Assembly (NCBI RefSeq): GCF_001493375.1
Contig: NZ_LN929896.1
Span: 646,808 to 710,807 of the forward strand
Source: Streptomyces specialis
GTDB lineage: Bacteria; Actinomycetota; Actinomycetes; Streptomycetales; Streptomycetaceae
Direction: 5' to 3'
DNA: 64,000 bases
The position numbers and the translations under genes are program-made. The notes beneath the pieces were generated by a model. It worked only from the letters and a program-made list of their open reading frames with translations. It was not told the origin of the DNA and ran no database searches. Positions 8,419 to 17,468 of this stretch are shown in pieces (the stretch's first letter is position 1; the number at the start of each line of letters is the position of its first letter).

Positions 8419-10118
8419 GCGTCAATGAGCCGGTCCCCGACAAATTCGAGGACACGCCCGCCCGCGAGCGCGACCCTGAGTGGTTCAAGCGCGCGGTCTT
8501 CTACGAGGTCCTCGTCCGGTCCTTCCAGGACAGCAACGGCGACGGAATCGGCGATCTGAAGGGCCTCACCGCCCGGCTGGACTACCTGCAGTGGCTCGGG
8601 ATCGACTGCCTGTGGCTTCCGCCGTTTTTCAAGTCCCCCATGCGCGACGGCGGATACGACGTGTCCGACTACGCCGACGTGCATCCCGAGTTCGGCGACC
8701 TCGCCGACTTCGTGGAGTTCGTCGACGCCGCGCACCAGCGCGGCATGCGGGTCATCATCGACTTCGTCATGAACCACACCAGCGATCAGCACCGCTGGTT
8801 CCAGGAGTCGCGCCGCGATCCGGACGGTCCGTACGGCGATTACTACGTATGGGCCGACGACGACAAGCAGTACGAGGACGCCCGGATCATCTTCGTGGAC
8901 ACCGAGGCGTCCAACTGGGCCTTCGACCCGGTCCGCAAGCAGTACTACTTCCACCGGTTCTTCTCGCACCAGCCGGACCTCAACTACGAGAGCCCGGCCG
9001 TGCGGAAGGAGATCCTCTCCGCGCTGAAGTTCTGGCTGGACCTGGGGATCGACGGGTTCCGGCTCGACGCGGTGCCGTATCTGTACGCCGAGGAGGGCAC
9101 CAACTGCGAAAACCTTCCTGCAACGCACGCGTTCCTGAAGCAGGTCCGCGCGGAGATCGACGCCCACTATCCGGACACCGTGCTGCTGGCCGAGGCGAAC
9201 CAGTGGCCCGAGGACGTCGTGGACTACTTCGGCGACTTCGACCGGGGCGGCGACGAGTGCCACATGGCGTTCCACTTCCCGGTCATGCCGCGCATCTTCA
9301 TGGCGGTCCGCCGGGAGTCGCGGTATCCGGTCTCGGAAATCCTGGCCAAGACCCCGGCGATCCCGGCGAACTGCCAGTGGGGCATCTTCCTGCGCAACCA
9401 CGACGAGCTGACGCTGGAGATGGTCACCGACGAGGAACGCGACTACATGTACGCGGAGTACGCCAAGGATCCGCGGATGCGCGCCAACATCGGCATCAGG
9501 CGGCGGCTCGCGCCGCTGCTGGACAACGACCGCAACCAGATCGAGCTGTTCACGGCGCTGCTGCTGTCGCTGCCCGGCTCCCCGATCCTGTACTACGGCG
9601 ACGAGATCGGGATGGGGGACAACATCTGGCTCGGCGACCGGGACGCCGTGCGCACCCCGATGCAGTGGACCCCGGACCGGAACGCGGGCTTCTCGTCGTG
9701 CGACCCGGGCCGGCTGTTCCTGCCGACGATCATGGACCCGGTCCACGGGTACCAGGTGACGAACGTCGAGGCGGCGATGAGCTCCCCGGCGTCGCTGCTG
9801 CACTGGACGCGGCGGATGGTCGAGATCCGCAAGCAGAATCCGGCGTTCGGCCTCGGCTCCTACTCCGAGCTGCCGTCATCCAACCCGGCGGTCCTGGCGT
9901 TCCTGCGGGAGCACGGGGACGACCTGGTGATGTGCGTCAACAACTTCTCCCGCTTCTCGCAGCCCACCGAGCTGGACCTGCGGCCCTGGGAAGGGCGCGT
10001 CCCGGTCGAGCTCATCGGCGGCGTGCGCTTCCCGCCGATCGGGGAACTCCCCTATCTGCTGACGCTGGCGGGTCACGGCTTCTACTGGTTCCGGCTGCGT
10101 AAAGCTTCGGAGTCATAA
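8415..10118 (+). CDS. treS: trehalose synthase/maltose isomerase TreS
   Basis: GH13 enzyme interconverting trehalose and maltose, which feeds maltose to the maltokinase encoded next. 567 residues, the usual length. Seen: the N-terminal WFKRAVFYEVLVRSFQDSNGDG, GIDGFRLDAVPY (nucleophile Asp), LLAEANQWPEDV (acid/base Glu), and FLRNHDELTLEMV with the third catalytic Asp. The ATG lies inside the glgE stop (ATGA). In some actinobacteria TreS forms a complex with maltokinase; here the two genes are separate, with about 208 nt and a hairpin between them. Confidence 0.96.
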   Translation: MSVNEPVPDKFEDTPARERDPEWFKRAVFYEVLVRSFQDSNGDGIGDLKGLTARLDYLQWLGIDCLWLPPFFKSPMRDGGYDVSDYADVHPEFGDLADFVEFVDAAHQRGMRVIIDFVMNHTSDQHRWFQESRRDPDGPYGDYYVWADDDKQYEDARIIFVDTEASNWAFDPVRKQYYFHRFFSHQPDLNYESPAVRKEILSALKFWLDLGIDGFRLDAVPYLYAEEGTNCENLPATHAFLKQVRAEIDAHYPDTVLLAEANQWPEDVVDYFGDFDRGGDECHMAFHFPVMPRIFMAVRRESRYPVSEILAKTPAIPANCQWGIFLRNHDELTLEMVTDEERDYMYAEYAKDPRMRANIGIRRRLAPLLDNDRNQIELFTALLLSLPGSPILYYGDEIGMGDNIWLGDRDAVRTPMQWTPDRNAGFSSCDPGRLFLPTIMDPVHGYQVTNVEAAMSSPASLLHWTRRMVEIRKQNPAFGLGSYSELPSSNPAVLAFLREHGDDLVMCVNNFSRFSQPTELDLRPWEGRVPVELIGGVRFPPIGELPYLLTLAGHGFYWFRLRKASES

Positions 10119-10139
10119 GCCGTAGAGGGCATGAAAACA

Positions 10140-10168
10140 GGCTTACCCCCAGCCTGCTGGGGGAAGCC
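10140..10168 (+). terminator. stem-loop after treS
   Basis: An inverted repeat begins 22 nt after the treS stop. Arms are GGCTT plus CCCCCAG and CTGGGGG plus AAGCC, with one bulged A and a CCTG loop. No U-run follows, so it may be a Streptomyces-type terminator or attenuator, or an mRNA-stabilising hairpin between treS and mak. Confidence 0.5.
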
Positions 10169-10326
10169 TACCCATACCCCCAAGCGTTGCCCAAAGCCAT
10201 CCATATGCGTGACGAGCCTCACCCGCTCGGTCGTCGTTCTCCCACGACACGTCCCGCGCCGCCGGGCAACCCACGCCGTAATCCGGGACACTTCGTCACA
10301 TTATTCGTGCCCGGGGAAAGGACGCC

Positions 10327-11787
10327 ATGACGGACAGCTCCTCGCCCCGGACGGCGCCGGTCCGGCCCTCCGACACCGCCGTCCCGCAGGGCAGCGCCAT
10401 GCTGCGCTCTCTCACGGGCCTCCTCACCCGCTGGCTGCCCCGGCAGCGGTGGTTCGCCGGCAAGGGCCGCCCGCTCGGCGGTCTGACCGTGGTCTCCGCC
10501 ACCGAGCTGCTGCCGTGCGGCTCGGGCGGCCCGACCCCCGGACTGCTGCACCTCCTCCTCCGCGTCCGCCAGAGCCAGGCGTCCGGCGCGCAGGGCCCGG
10601 CGTCCGGCGACTGCTACCAGCTCCTGCTCGGGGTCCGCCCGAGCCTGCCCCCCTCGCTCGCGCCCGCGCTCGTCGGCCGCCCGGCCGAGGGGCCGCTGCG
10701 CGGCAGCGTGGTGTACGAGGCGCTGCACGACCCGCGGCTCGCCGGGCTGCTGCTGGAGCGGCTGCGGGCGCCCGGCACCCTGGGCACGCTGCACTTCGGG
10801 CGCGCGCCCGGCGTCAGCATCCCGTCCGGGCTGCCCGCCCGGCTGCTGTCCAGCGAGCAGAGCAACTCGTCGGTGGTCTACGGCGACGCGTACATCCTGA
10901 AGCTCTTCCGCCGCGTCAGCCCCGGCGTCAACCCCGACCTGGAGCTGCCGCTGGCCCTCGCCGAGGCCGGGTCCCCCCGGGTCCCGGCGCCGGCCGCGTG
11001 GTTCGAGGCGGTCTGGCCGGGCACCATGACCGAGCCGCTGACCCTCGGGGTGCTGGCGCCGTTCCTCAGCGGCTCGACGGACGGCTGGCAGCTCGCGCTG
11101 CACTCCCTCAGCCGCCGCGCCGACTTCACCTCCTCCGCGCACGCCCTGGGCCGGGCCACCGCCGAGGTGCACACCGCGCTCGCCGCCGCGCTGCCGACCT
11201 CCGTGCTGCGCCGGCCGCAACTGGAGCAGGCCGCCACCGCCATGACCGAGCGGCTCACCGAGGCCGCGTCCGCCGTGCCCGCGCTGCGCCCGTACCGGGC
11301 GGGGCTGCGCGCCGCCTACGAGGCCCTCGGGGACTACGCGCGGCACGGCGGGACCTGCGTCGTGCAGCGGCTGCACGGCGACCTCCACCTCGGCCAGGTG
11401 CTGCGCAGCCCGGACCCGCGGGGGCGCGGCTGCCAGTGGTCGGTGATCGACTTCGAGGGGGAGCCGGCCCGGCCGCTCAGCGACCGGCGCCGCCCCGGGC
11501 CGGTGGTGCGGGACATCGCCGGGATGCTCCGCTCGTTCGACTACGCCGCCAGCCAGCACCCCGCCAGCGGGCCCTGGGTCGACGCCTGGTACCGCGCCAA
11601 CCGCTCGGCCTACTGCCGGGGGTACGCGGAGGCGTCGGGCCACGACCCGCTGGAGCAGCCGGAGCTGCTGCGGGCCCACGAGACGGACAAGGCCGTGTAC
11701 GAGGTGCTGTACGAGGCCCGCCACCGCCCCGCGTGGCTGCACGTCCCGATGGCGGCGATCCGCCGCCTGGCCACCCCGCCGGACTGA
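10327..11787 (+). CDS. mak: maltokinase (Pep2/Mak)
   Basis: ATP-dependent kinase making maltose-1-phosphate, the GlgE donor. 486 residues. ATG 10327 follows a strong ribosome-binding site (GGGGAAAGGA). Seen: the N-terminal cap domain with [15 protein letters not shown], then an aminoglycoside-phosphotransferase-like fold with catalytic loop [11 protein letters not shown] and the metal-binding segment [16 protein letters not shown]. It lies between treS and glgB as in other streptomycetes. The sequence just downstream (11810-11905) looks partly artefactual, so the true mak-glgB spacing is uncertain. Confidence 0.95.
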   Translation: MTDSSSPRTAPVRPSDTAVPQGSAMLRSLTGLLTRWLPRQRWFAGKGRPLGGLTVVSATELLPCGSGGPTPGLLHLLLRVRQSQASGAQGPASGDCYQLLLGVRPSLPPSLAPALVGRPAEGPLRGSVVYEALHDPRLAGLLLERLRAPGTLGTLHFGRAPGVSIPSGLPARLLSSEQSNSSVVYGDAYILKLFRRVSPGVNPDLELPLALAEAGSPRVPAPAAWFEAVWPGTMTEPLTLGVLAPFLSGSTDGWQLALHSLSRRADFTSSAHALGRATAEVHTALAAALPTSVLRRPQLEQAATAMTERLTEAASAVPALRPYRAGLRAAYEALGDYARHGGTCVVQRLHGDLHLGQVLRSPDPRGRGCQWSVIDFEGEPARPLSDRRRPGPVVRDIAGMLRSFDYAASQHPASGPWVDAWYRANRSAYCRGYAEASGHDPLEQPELLRAHETDKAVYEVLYEARHRPAWLHVPMAAIRRLATPPD

Positions 11788-11858
11788 CCCCACCCCCGAC
11801 CGCCCGCGCTGCTCCGCCCCCACCCCCCGCCCCCACCCACCCCCCCGCCGGCACCGGC

Positions 11859-11901
11859 AGAGGTGTATAAGAGACCGGCCCCCCCCCCCCCCCCCCCCCC
11901 C
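11859..11901. other. probable sequencing artefact: Tn5 mosaic end plus 23-C homopolymer
   Basis: Bases 11859-11877 match the 19-bp Tn5/Nextera mosaic end AGATGTGTATAAGAGACAG at 17 of 19 positions, including an unbroken GTGTATAAGAGAC. A run of 23 C follows at 11879-11901. The preceding 50 nt are unusually C-rich. Read on the minus strand this is a G run leading into adapter, as seen with two-colour chemistry. It lies between mak and glgB and damages no gene. Confidence 0.85.
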
Positions 11902-11932
11902 GCACCACCCCGATCGAGAGGACTCCCCCGCC

Positions 11933-14110
11933 GTGCTTTCCGCCGCGCATCCGACCATGCCCGACGAGGACCGCGACCGGCTGCTGGCCGGGGCCCATCA
12001 CGATCCGCACGCCCTGCTCGGCGCCCACCCCGTCCCGGAGGGCACCCTGGTGCGCGTGCTGCGCCCGTTCGCGCGGCGGGTGCGGGTGGGCGGGACCGAG
12101 CTGGCGCCGGAGGGCGACGGGCTGTTCTCCGCCGTGCTGCCGGTGTCGCGCGCCGACCTCGGCGCGTACCGCCTGGAGATCACCTACGACAACGGCACGC
12201 CGATCGAGACGGACGATCCGTACCGTTTCCTGCCCGCCCTCGGCGAGCTGGACCTGCACCTGATCGGGGAAGGCCGGCACGAGCGGCTGTGGGACGCGCT
12301 GGGCGCCCGGCCGATGACGCACGAGGGGGTGCGGGGCACCCGGTTCACCGTCTGGGCACCCGCCGCGCGGGGCGTGCGCGTCGCCGGCGACTTCAACTCC
12401 TGGGACCCCACCGGCTTCCCGATGCGGTCGCTCGGCTCGTGCGGCGTGTGGGAGCTGTTCGTGCCCGGCGTCGGACCCGGCACGCTGTACAAGTTCGACG
12501 TCCACGGCGCCGACGGCACCCACACCCTGCGGGCCGACCCGATGGCCCAGCGCGCCGAGCACCCGCCGGCCACCGCCTCGGTGGTGCACGAGAGCGCCTA
12601 CCAGTGGGGCGACGCGGAGTGGATGGCACGCCGGGCCGACCGCCCCGCGCACGCCGCGCCCATGTCCGTCTACGAGCTGCACCTGGCGTCCTGGCGGCCC
12701 GGGCTGTCCTACCGGCGGCTCGCCGAGGAGCTGCCGCGGTACGTGAAGGACCTCGGGTTCACCCATGTGGAGCTGATGCCCCCGGCCGAGCACCCGTTCG
12801 GCGGATCGTGGGGCTACCAGGTGACGGGGTACTACGCGCCCACGGCCCGGCTGGGCACGCCCGACGACTTCAAGTACCTGGTGGACGCGCTGCACCGGGA
12901 GGGCATCGCGGTCCTGATGGACTGGGTCCCGGCGCACTTCCCGAAGGACGCGTGGGCGCTGGCCCGTTTCGACGGCACCCCCTGCTACGAGCCCGCCGAC
13001 CCGCTGCGCGCCGAGCACCCCGACTGGGGCACGCTGACGTTCGACTACGGCCGCCGCGAGGTGCGGAACTTCCTGGTCGCCAACGCCGTGTTCTGGTGCG
13101 AGGAGTACCACATCGACGGGCTGCGGGTGGACGCCGTCGCCTCGATGCTCTACCTGGACTACTCGCGGCCCGAGGGGCAGTGGACGCCCAACGCGGACGG
13201 CGGCCGGGAGAACTGGGACGCGGTCCGCTTCCTCCAGGAGATGAACGCCACCGTCTACCGCCGCTGCCCCGGCGTGATCACCGTCGCCGAGGAGTCCACC
13301 GCCTGGGACGGCGTGACCCGGGCGACGGACCGCGGCGGCCTGGGCTTCGGCTTCAAGTGGAACATGGGCTGGATGCACGACTCGCTGCTCTACATGTCCA
13401 AGGACCCGGTGCACCGCGCGTTCCACCACGGCGAGATGACGTTCTCCATGGTCTACGCCTACTCGGAGAACTACGTGCTGCCGATCTCGCACGACGAGGT
13501 CGTGCACGGCAAGCGGTCGCTGGTGTCGAAGATGCCCGGCGACTGGTGGCGGCAGCGGGCGGGTCTGCGGGCCTACCTCGGCTTCATGTGGTCCCACCCG
13601 GGCAAGCAACTGCTGTTCATGGGACAGGAGTTCGCGCAGGGCGCCGAGTGGTCCGAGGAGGAGGGCCCGCAGTGGTGGGTGCTCGACCCGCAGTGGCCGG
13701 CCGCCGCCGACCACCGGGGCGTGCGGGATCTGGTGCGGGACCTCAACGCCCGCTACCGGGACGCCCCGGCCCTGTGGGAGCGGGACACCGAGCCGTCCGG
13801 CTTCGCCTGGGTGGACGCGGGCGCCGCCGCCGACAACGTACTGGCGTTCCTCCGCTTCGCCGCGGACGGCTCCCCGCTGCTCGCCGTGTGCAACTTCGCG
13901 CCCGTCGTCCGGCCCGACTACCGGCTCGGCGTGCCCGGCGACGTCGCCGCGTGGACGGAGGTCCTCAACACCGACGACCTGGCCTACGGCGGCTCCGGCG
14001 TGACCAATCCCGACCCGCTGAAGTCCGATCCGACGCCCAGCCACGGCCACGGGACCAGCGTCACGCCGACGCTGCCGCCGCTGGCCACCATCTGGCTCCG
14101 GCCCGCCTGA
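11933..14110 (+). CDS. glgB: 1,4-alpha-glucan branching enzyme GlgB
   Basis: Introduces alpha-1,6 branches into the glucan that GlgE extends. 725 residues from GTG 11933, preceded by GAGAGGA; an ATG eight codons downstream (11957) is an alternative. Domains: N-terminal N1 region, CBM48 ([24 protein letters not shown]), GH13_9 catalytic barrel, C-terminal all-beta domain. Seen: [17 protein letters not shown] (nucleophile Asp), TVAEESTAW (acid/base Glu), [12 protein letters not shown] (third Asp). The C-terminus carries an extra tail of about 20 residues ([14 protein letters not shown]) before [12 protein letters not shown]. Confidence 0.96.
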   Translation: MLSAAHPTMPDEDRDRLLAGAHHDPHALLGAHPVPEGTLVRVLRPFARRVRVGGTELAPEGDGLFSAVLPVSRADLGAYRLEITYDNGTPIETDDPYRFLPALGELDLHLIGEGRHERLWDALGARPMTHEGVRGTRFTVWAPAARGVRVAGDFNSWDPTGFPMRSLGSCGVWELFVPGVGPGTLYKFDVHGADGTHTLRADPMAQRAEHPPATASVVHESAYQWGDAEWMARRADRPAHAAPMSVYELHLASWRPGLSYRRLAEELPRYVKDLGFTHVELMPPAEHPFGGSWGYQVTGYYAPTARLGTPDDFKYLVDALHREGIAVLMDWVPAHFPKDAWALARFDGTPCYEPADPLRAEHPDWGTLTFDYGRREVRNFLVANAVFWCEEYHIDGLRVDAVASMLYLDYSRPEGQWTPNADGGRENWDAVRFLQEMNATVYRRCPGVITVAEESTAWDGVTRATDRGGLGFGFKWNMGWMHDSLLYMSKDPVHRAFHHGEMTFSMVYAYSENYVLPISHDEVVHGKRSLVSKMPGDWWRQRAGLRAYLGFMWSHPGKQLLFMGQEFAQGAEWSEEEGPQWWVLDPQWPAAADHRGVRDLVRDLNARYRDAPALWERDTEPSGFAWVDAGAAADNVLAFLRFAADGSPLLAVCNFAPVVRPDYRLGVPGDVAAWTEVLNTDDLAYGGSGVTNPDPLKSDPTPSHGHGTSVTPTLPPLATIWLRPA

Positions 14111-14129
14111 CCGGGCCGGCGGACCACCC

Positions 14130-16013
14130 GTGCTGCTGCACAGCCCCGCGCTGCTGGCGACCCTGCTGCTCTCCGCGCTGATGGCGCTCTGGGCCTCCGC
14201 GCCCGCCACCGCCTCACCGCTGCCGCCACCGGCGGCGTCGCCGCGGACGTCATCGCCGCCTACGTCACCGCCGCCGGCCGAGCTGAGCCGGCCGTTCGAA
14301 CGGGACACCGGGGGCTACGCCTGCTACCGCGTCCCCGCCGTCGTCACCGCGCCGGACGGCACGCTCCTGGCCTTCGCCGAGGCCCGGGTCGAGGACTGCT
14401 CCGACGTCGGCCACATCGATCTGGTGCTGCGCCGCTCGGCCGACGGCGGGCGGACCTGGGAGCCGCTCACCGTGCTGGCGGGCGCCGACGACGACGCCGG
14501 GTACGGCAACCCGGCGCCCGTCGTGGACGACGCCACCGGGCGCGTCACCCTCCTGTTCGCGCACAACACCTGGACCGAGGACGCCGACGGCGAGCGGATC
14601 CGGGGCCCGCGCACCCTGCGCGCGCTGCACAGCACCGACCACGGCGCGACCTGGGAGGCGGGCGGCGACCTGACCGCCCTCAAACCCGAGGGCTGGACCT
14701 GGGTCTCCGTCGGCCCCGGGCACGGCGTGCGGCTGACGCACGGCGCCCACGCCGGGCGGCTGATCGTGCCCGGCGACCACGACACCGGCGACGGCCGCTC
14801 CGGCGCCCAGCTCTACTACAGCGACGACGGCGGCCTCACCTGGCGGCTCGGCGCGGTCCACGAGGCACCGGACGGCGAGCCGCAGCCGGGCGAGCCGACC
14901 GTCGCGCAGCGCCCGGACGGCACCCTGTACGTCAACGCCCGCTCCTCGCAGACCTGCGGCACGCACGACCACCGGCTCGCCGCCGGGGCCGACGACGGCG
15001 GCGAGACGTTCGCGCCCGGCGGTTTCACGCCCGTGCCGGACCTGGACGCGCCGCCCGTCGCCGCGTCGCTGCTCGCGGTGGACGACGGCGAGCGGCTGCT
15101 GCTGTCCGCGCCCGCGCGGCCCGGCGCCGAGGCGTTCGAGGACCGGCGGGTGATGGCGATCCGCACCTCGACGGACGGCGGCGCGACCTGGCGGGAGACC
15201 GGCACCGTCATCCACCCGGGGCGGGCCGGGTACTCGGACCTGACCCCGGTGGCCGGGGCGGAGATCGGCCTGCTGTACGAGACGGAGGACGGCGGTCCGC
15301 ACGGCTCGATCGCGTTCACCGCCTTCACCCTCGACGCGCTGGACGCCGCCGGCACCGATCTGGTCCTGCCGCGCACGCCCGACGAGAGCGGCCACGACAA
15401 CGACGCGGTGGTGCACGGCGGGGCGGCCCTCACGGCGGACGGCCGGCCCGGTCCGGCGATGGGGTTCGACGGCGCCGACGACTACCTGCGGCTGATCGAC
15501 TGCCCCGCCTCGCTCGACCTGGGCGACGGCGACTTCGCGGTCAGCACCTGGTTCCGGCACGAGGAGACCGACGGCGCGCTGCCGCTGCTGTGGGGGTACG
15601 ACGACGACCCCGGCGAGCGGCAGTTCTGGCTGCGGGCCGAGCCGGGCGAGGGGCGGCTGAGCGGCGCGATCGACACCGGCACGGCCGCCGCGTCGGTGAG
15701 CACCGGCGCGGCGCACAACGACGGCGGGTGGCACCACGTCGCGTTCCAGCGGCAGGGCGGGCAGCTCCAGTTGTCGGTGGACGGCGCCGCCCCCGCCACG
15801 GCGGACGCGCCCGTGGGCGACATCTCGCCGGACGAGCCGTTCACCCTGCACATCGGCGCCCGGCCCGACTACACCGAGCTGTTCCGCGGCGCGCTGGACG
15901 ACGTGCGGATCTACGGCCGGGCGCTGACCGCCGACGAGTGGGAACGGGTGCGGGCGGGGGCCACCGACGTGCCGGACGAGCGGGTGCGGCTGCCGTTCGC
16001 CACACTCACCTGA
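14130..16013 (+). CDS. secreted exo-alpha-sialidase (GH33) with C-terminal LamG-like domain
   Basis: Predicted secreted enzyme releasing terminal sialic acids from glycoconjugates. 627 residues, GTG start 19 nt after glgB. The N-terminus has a hydrophobic signal (LLATLLLSALMALWASAPATA) and a Pro/Ser-rich linker. The catalytic beta-propeller shows YRVPAVV, the FRIP-type motif with an Arg of the expected triad, and Asp boxes SADGGRTW, STDHGATW, SDDGGLTW and STDGGATW. From about residue 430 a concanavalin-like LamG_3 domain follows (AMGFDGADDYLRL to DDVRIYGRALTADEW), probably glycan-binding. It has no evident link to glucan metabolism despite the position. Actual substrate unproven. Confidence 0.88.
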   Translation: MLLHSPALLATLLLSALMALWASAPATASPLPPPAASPRTSSPPTSPPPAELSRPFERDTGGYACYRVPAVVTAPDGTLLAFAEARVEDCSDVGHIDLVLRRSADGGRTWEPLTVLAGADDDAGYGNPAPVVDDATGRVTLLFAHNTWTEDADGERIRGPRTLRALHSTDHGATWEAGGDLTALKPEGWTWVSVGPGHGVRLTHGAHAGRLIVPGDHDTGDGRSGAQLYYSDDGGLTWRLGAVHEAPDGEPQPGEPTVAQRPDGTLYVNARSSQTCGTHDHRLAAGADDGGETFAPGGFTPVPDLDAPPVAASLLAVDDGERLLLSAPARPGAEAFEDRRVMAIRTSTDGGATWRETGTVIHPGRAGYSDLTPVAGAEIGLLYETEDGGPHGSIAFTAFTLDALDAAGTDLVLPRTPDESGHDNDAVVHGGAALTADGRPGPAMGFDGADDYLRLIDCPASLDLGDGDFAVSTWFRHEETDGALPLLWGYDDDPGERQFWLRAEPGEGRLSGAIDTGTAAASVSTGAAHNDGGWHHVAFQRQGGQLQLSVDGAAPATADAPVGDISPDEPFTLHIGARPDYTELFRGALDDVRIYGRALTADEWERVRAGATDVPDERVRLPFATLT

Positions 16014-16275
16014 CGGCCGTCCCCGGCGCCTTCCGGTCGTACGCGCGGGCCCGTGGCCGGACTCGTCGGCCGCCCGCGGCGCGGTGGTGAGGTCGTCGGC
16101 GCGGTGGGCCGACACCACGGCAGCTCCCCGGCGAGGACCCGGGCCGGCGCCTCGCGACCGGGGGCGCGGTCGAAGGCGTGCCCCCGGCGGCGGTGATCCG
16201 GGCGCCGGGGTCGGGTCTCGTTCCGCCGCCCGGCCTACGATGGGCGGCCGGACGGACTTCGAACCGGGAGCAGCG

Positions 16276-17402
16276 GTGATCGGCTACGACGACGTGAGGG
16301 CCGCCGCCGGGCGGATCGCGGGGCGGGTGCGGCCGGTCGCGGTGGCGTCCGGCGGGGAACGGCTGTGGTTCGCGCTGGAGTTCCTCCAGCACACCGGCAC
16401 GTTCAAGGCGCGGGGCGCGCTCAACTTCACGGCGGCGGCCAGGGAGTCGGGCACCATGCCGGCGGCGGGCGTCACGATCGCCTCCGGCGGCAACGCCGGG
16501 CTCGCCTGCGCCTGGGCGGCCGGTCTGCACGGCCTGCCGGCGACGGTGTTCGTGCCGGAGACGGCGCCGACCGTGAAGGTGGCGCGGCTGCGGGAACTGG
16601 GCGCGGACGTGCGGCAGGTGGGCCGCGAGTACGCGGAGGCGGCCGAGGCGTGCGCCGCGTACGCCGCCGCGAGCGGCGCGCTTGCCTCGCACGCCTACGA
16701 CCACCCGCTGATCGCGGCGGGCGCGGGCACGGTGCTGGAGGAGATCCTCGCGGCGCGGCCCGGGGTCTCGACGGTGGTGGTGGCGGCGGCGGGGGGGGGG
16801 CGCGGCGGCGGCGGGGGCGGGGGGGCGGCGGCGGGCGGCGGGGGGGGCGTGGTGGGCGGCGCGGGGGACCGCCGGGGCCTGTACCGCGGGCTTGAGGCGG
16901 GAGCCACCCGCGGATCGCGGGGGGCGCGGGCACGGTGCTGGAGGAGATCCTCGCGGCGCGGCCCGGGGTCTCGACGGTGGTGGTGGCGGCGGGCGGCGGC
17001 GGGCTGTTCGCGGGCGTGGCCGCGGCGGCGGCGGAACGCGGCGTGCGGGTCGTGGTGGCCGAGCCGGAGCACTGCCGGGCCCTGAACGCCGGGCTGGCGG
17101 CGGGCGAGCCGGTGGACGTCCCGGTCCGTTCGGTCGCGGCCGACTCCCTCGGCGCCCGCCGCGCCTCGGCGGACGCGGTGCGCTGGGCCGCCCGTCCGCA
17201 CGTCCGGTCGGTGCTGGTCCCCGACGAGGCGATCACGGCGGCCCGGCGGGAGGTGTGGCGCACCCACCGGATCGCGGTCGAGCACAGCGCGGCCACGGCC
17301 CTGGCGGCGCTGCGCACCGCCGCCCATGTCCCGGCCCCGGACGAGGAGACGTGCGTCGTCCTGTGCGGCGCCAACACGGACCCCTCCGACCTGGCGCGCT
17401 GA
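16276..17402 (+). CDS. PLP-dependent serine/threonine dehydratase-like enzyme, frame broken by probable misassembly
   Basis: Fold-type II PLP enzyme of the threonine/serine dehydratase family. GTG 16276 is preceded by GGGAG. Seen: TGTFKARGALN with the Schiff-base Lys, SGGNAGLACAWAA (phosphate/PLP binding), and after the break AAGGGGLFAGVAAA (glycine-rich PLP-phosphate loop) and CGANTDPSDLAR. The reading frame is interrupted: 16701-16789 recurs at 16904-16992, separated by poly-G-rich filler. Deleting the 203-nt period gives a clean frame of 307 residues, normal for the family. I therefore read the organism's gene as intact. Substrate (threonine, serine, or another hydroxy-amino acid) is not determinable. 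Confidence 0.85.
16701..16992. repeat. 89-nt direct repeat with poly-G filler, probable assembly artefact
   Basis: Copies at 16701-16789 and 16904-16992 match at 87 of 89 positions. Both differences in the second copy are changes to G (T to G, C to G). The filler between them is extremely G-rich (ten G at 16791-16800, then G/C-only runs). This is the pattern of a low-quality two-colour-chemistry read tail joined into the assembly, not a biological tandem duplication. Confidence 0.8.
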
Positions 17403-17422
17403 AACCGCCGTGGCGGCGCGGC

Positions 17423-17453
17423 CCTGCCGGCCGACGGGTGATCGGCCGGCAGG
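17423..17453. terminator. bidirectional terminator between dehydratase and subtilase genes
   Basis: Perfect 12-bp inverted repeat CCTGCCGGCCGA / TCGGCCGGCAGG with a 7-nt loop, midway between two convergent stop codons (17402 plus, 17469 minus). No U-run on either side, as is common in this GC-rich group. Confidence 0.75.
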
Positions 17454-17468
17454 ACCGCCGTCCGGCGG

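Noticed and set aside
16790-16903. G-rich stretch as a G-quadruplex regulatory element
   Set aside because: It sits inside a duplicated coding segment and has the signature of poly-G read error.
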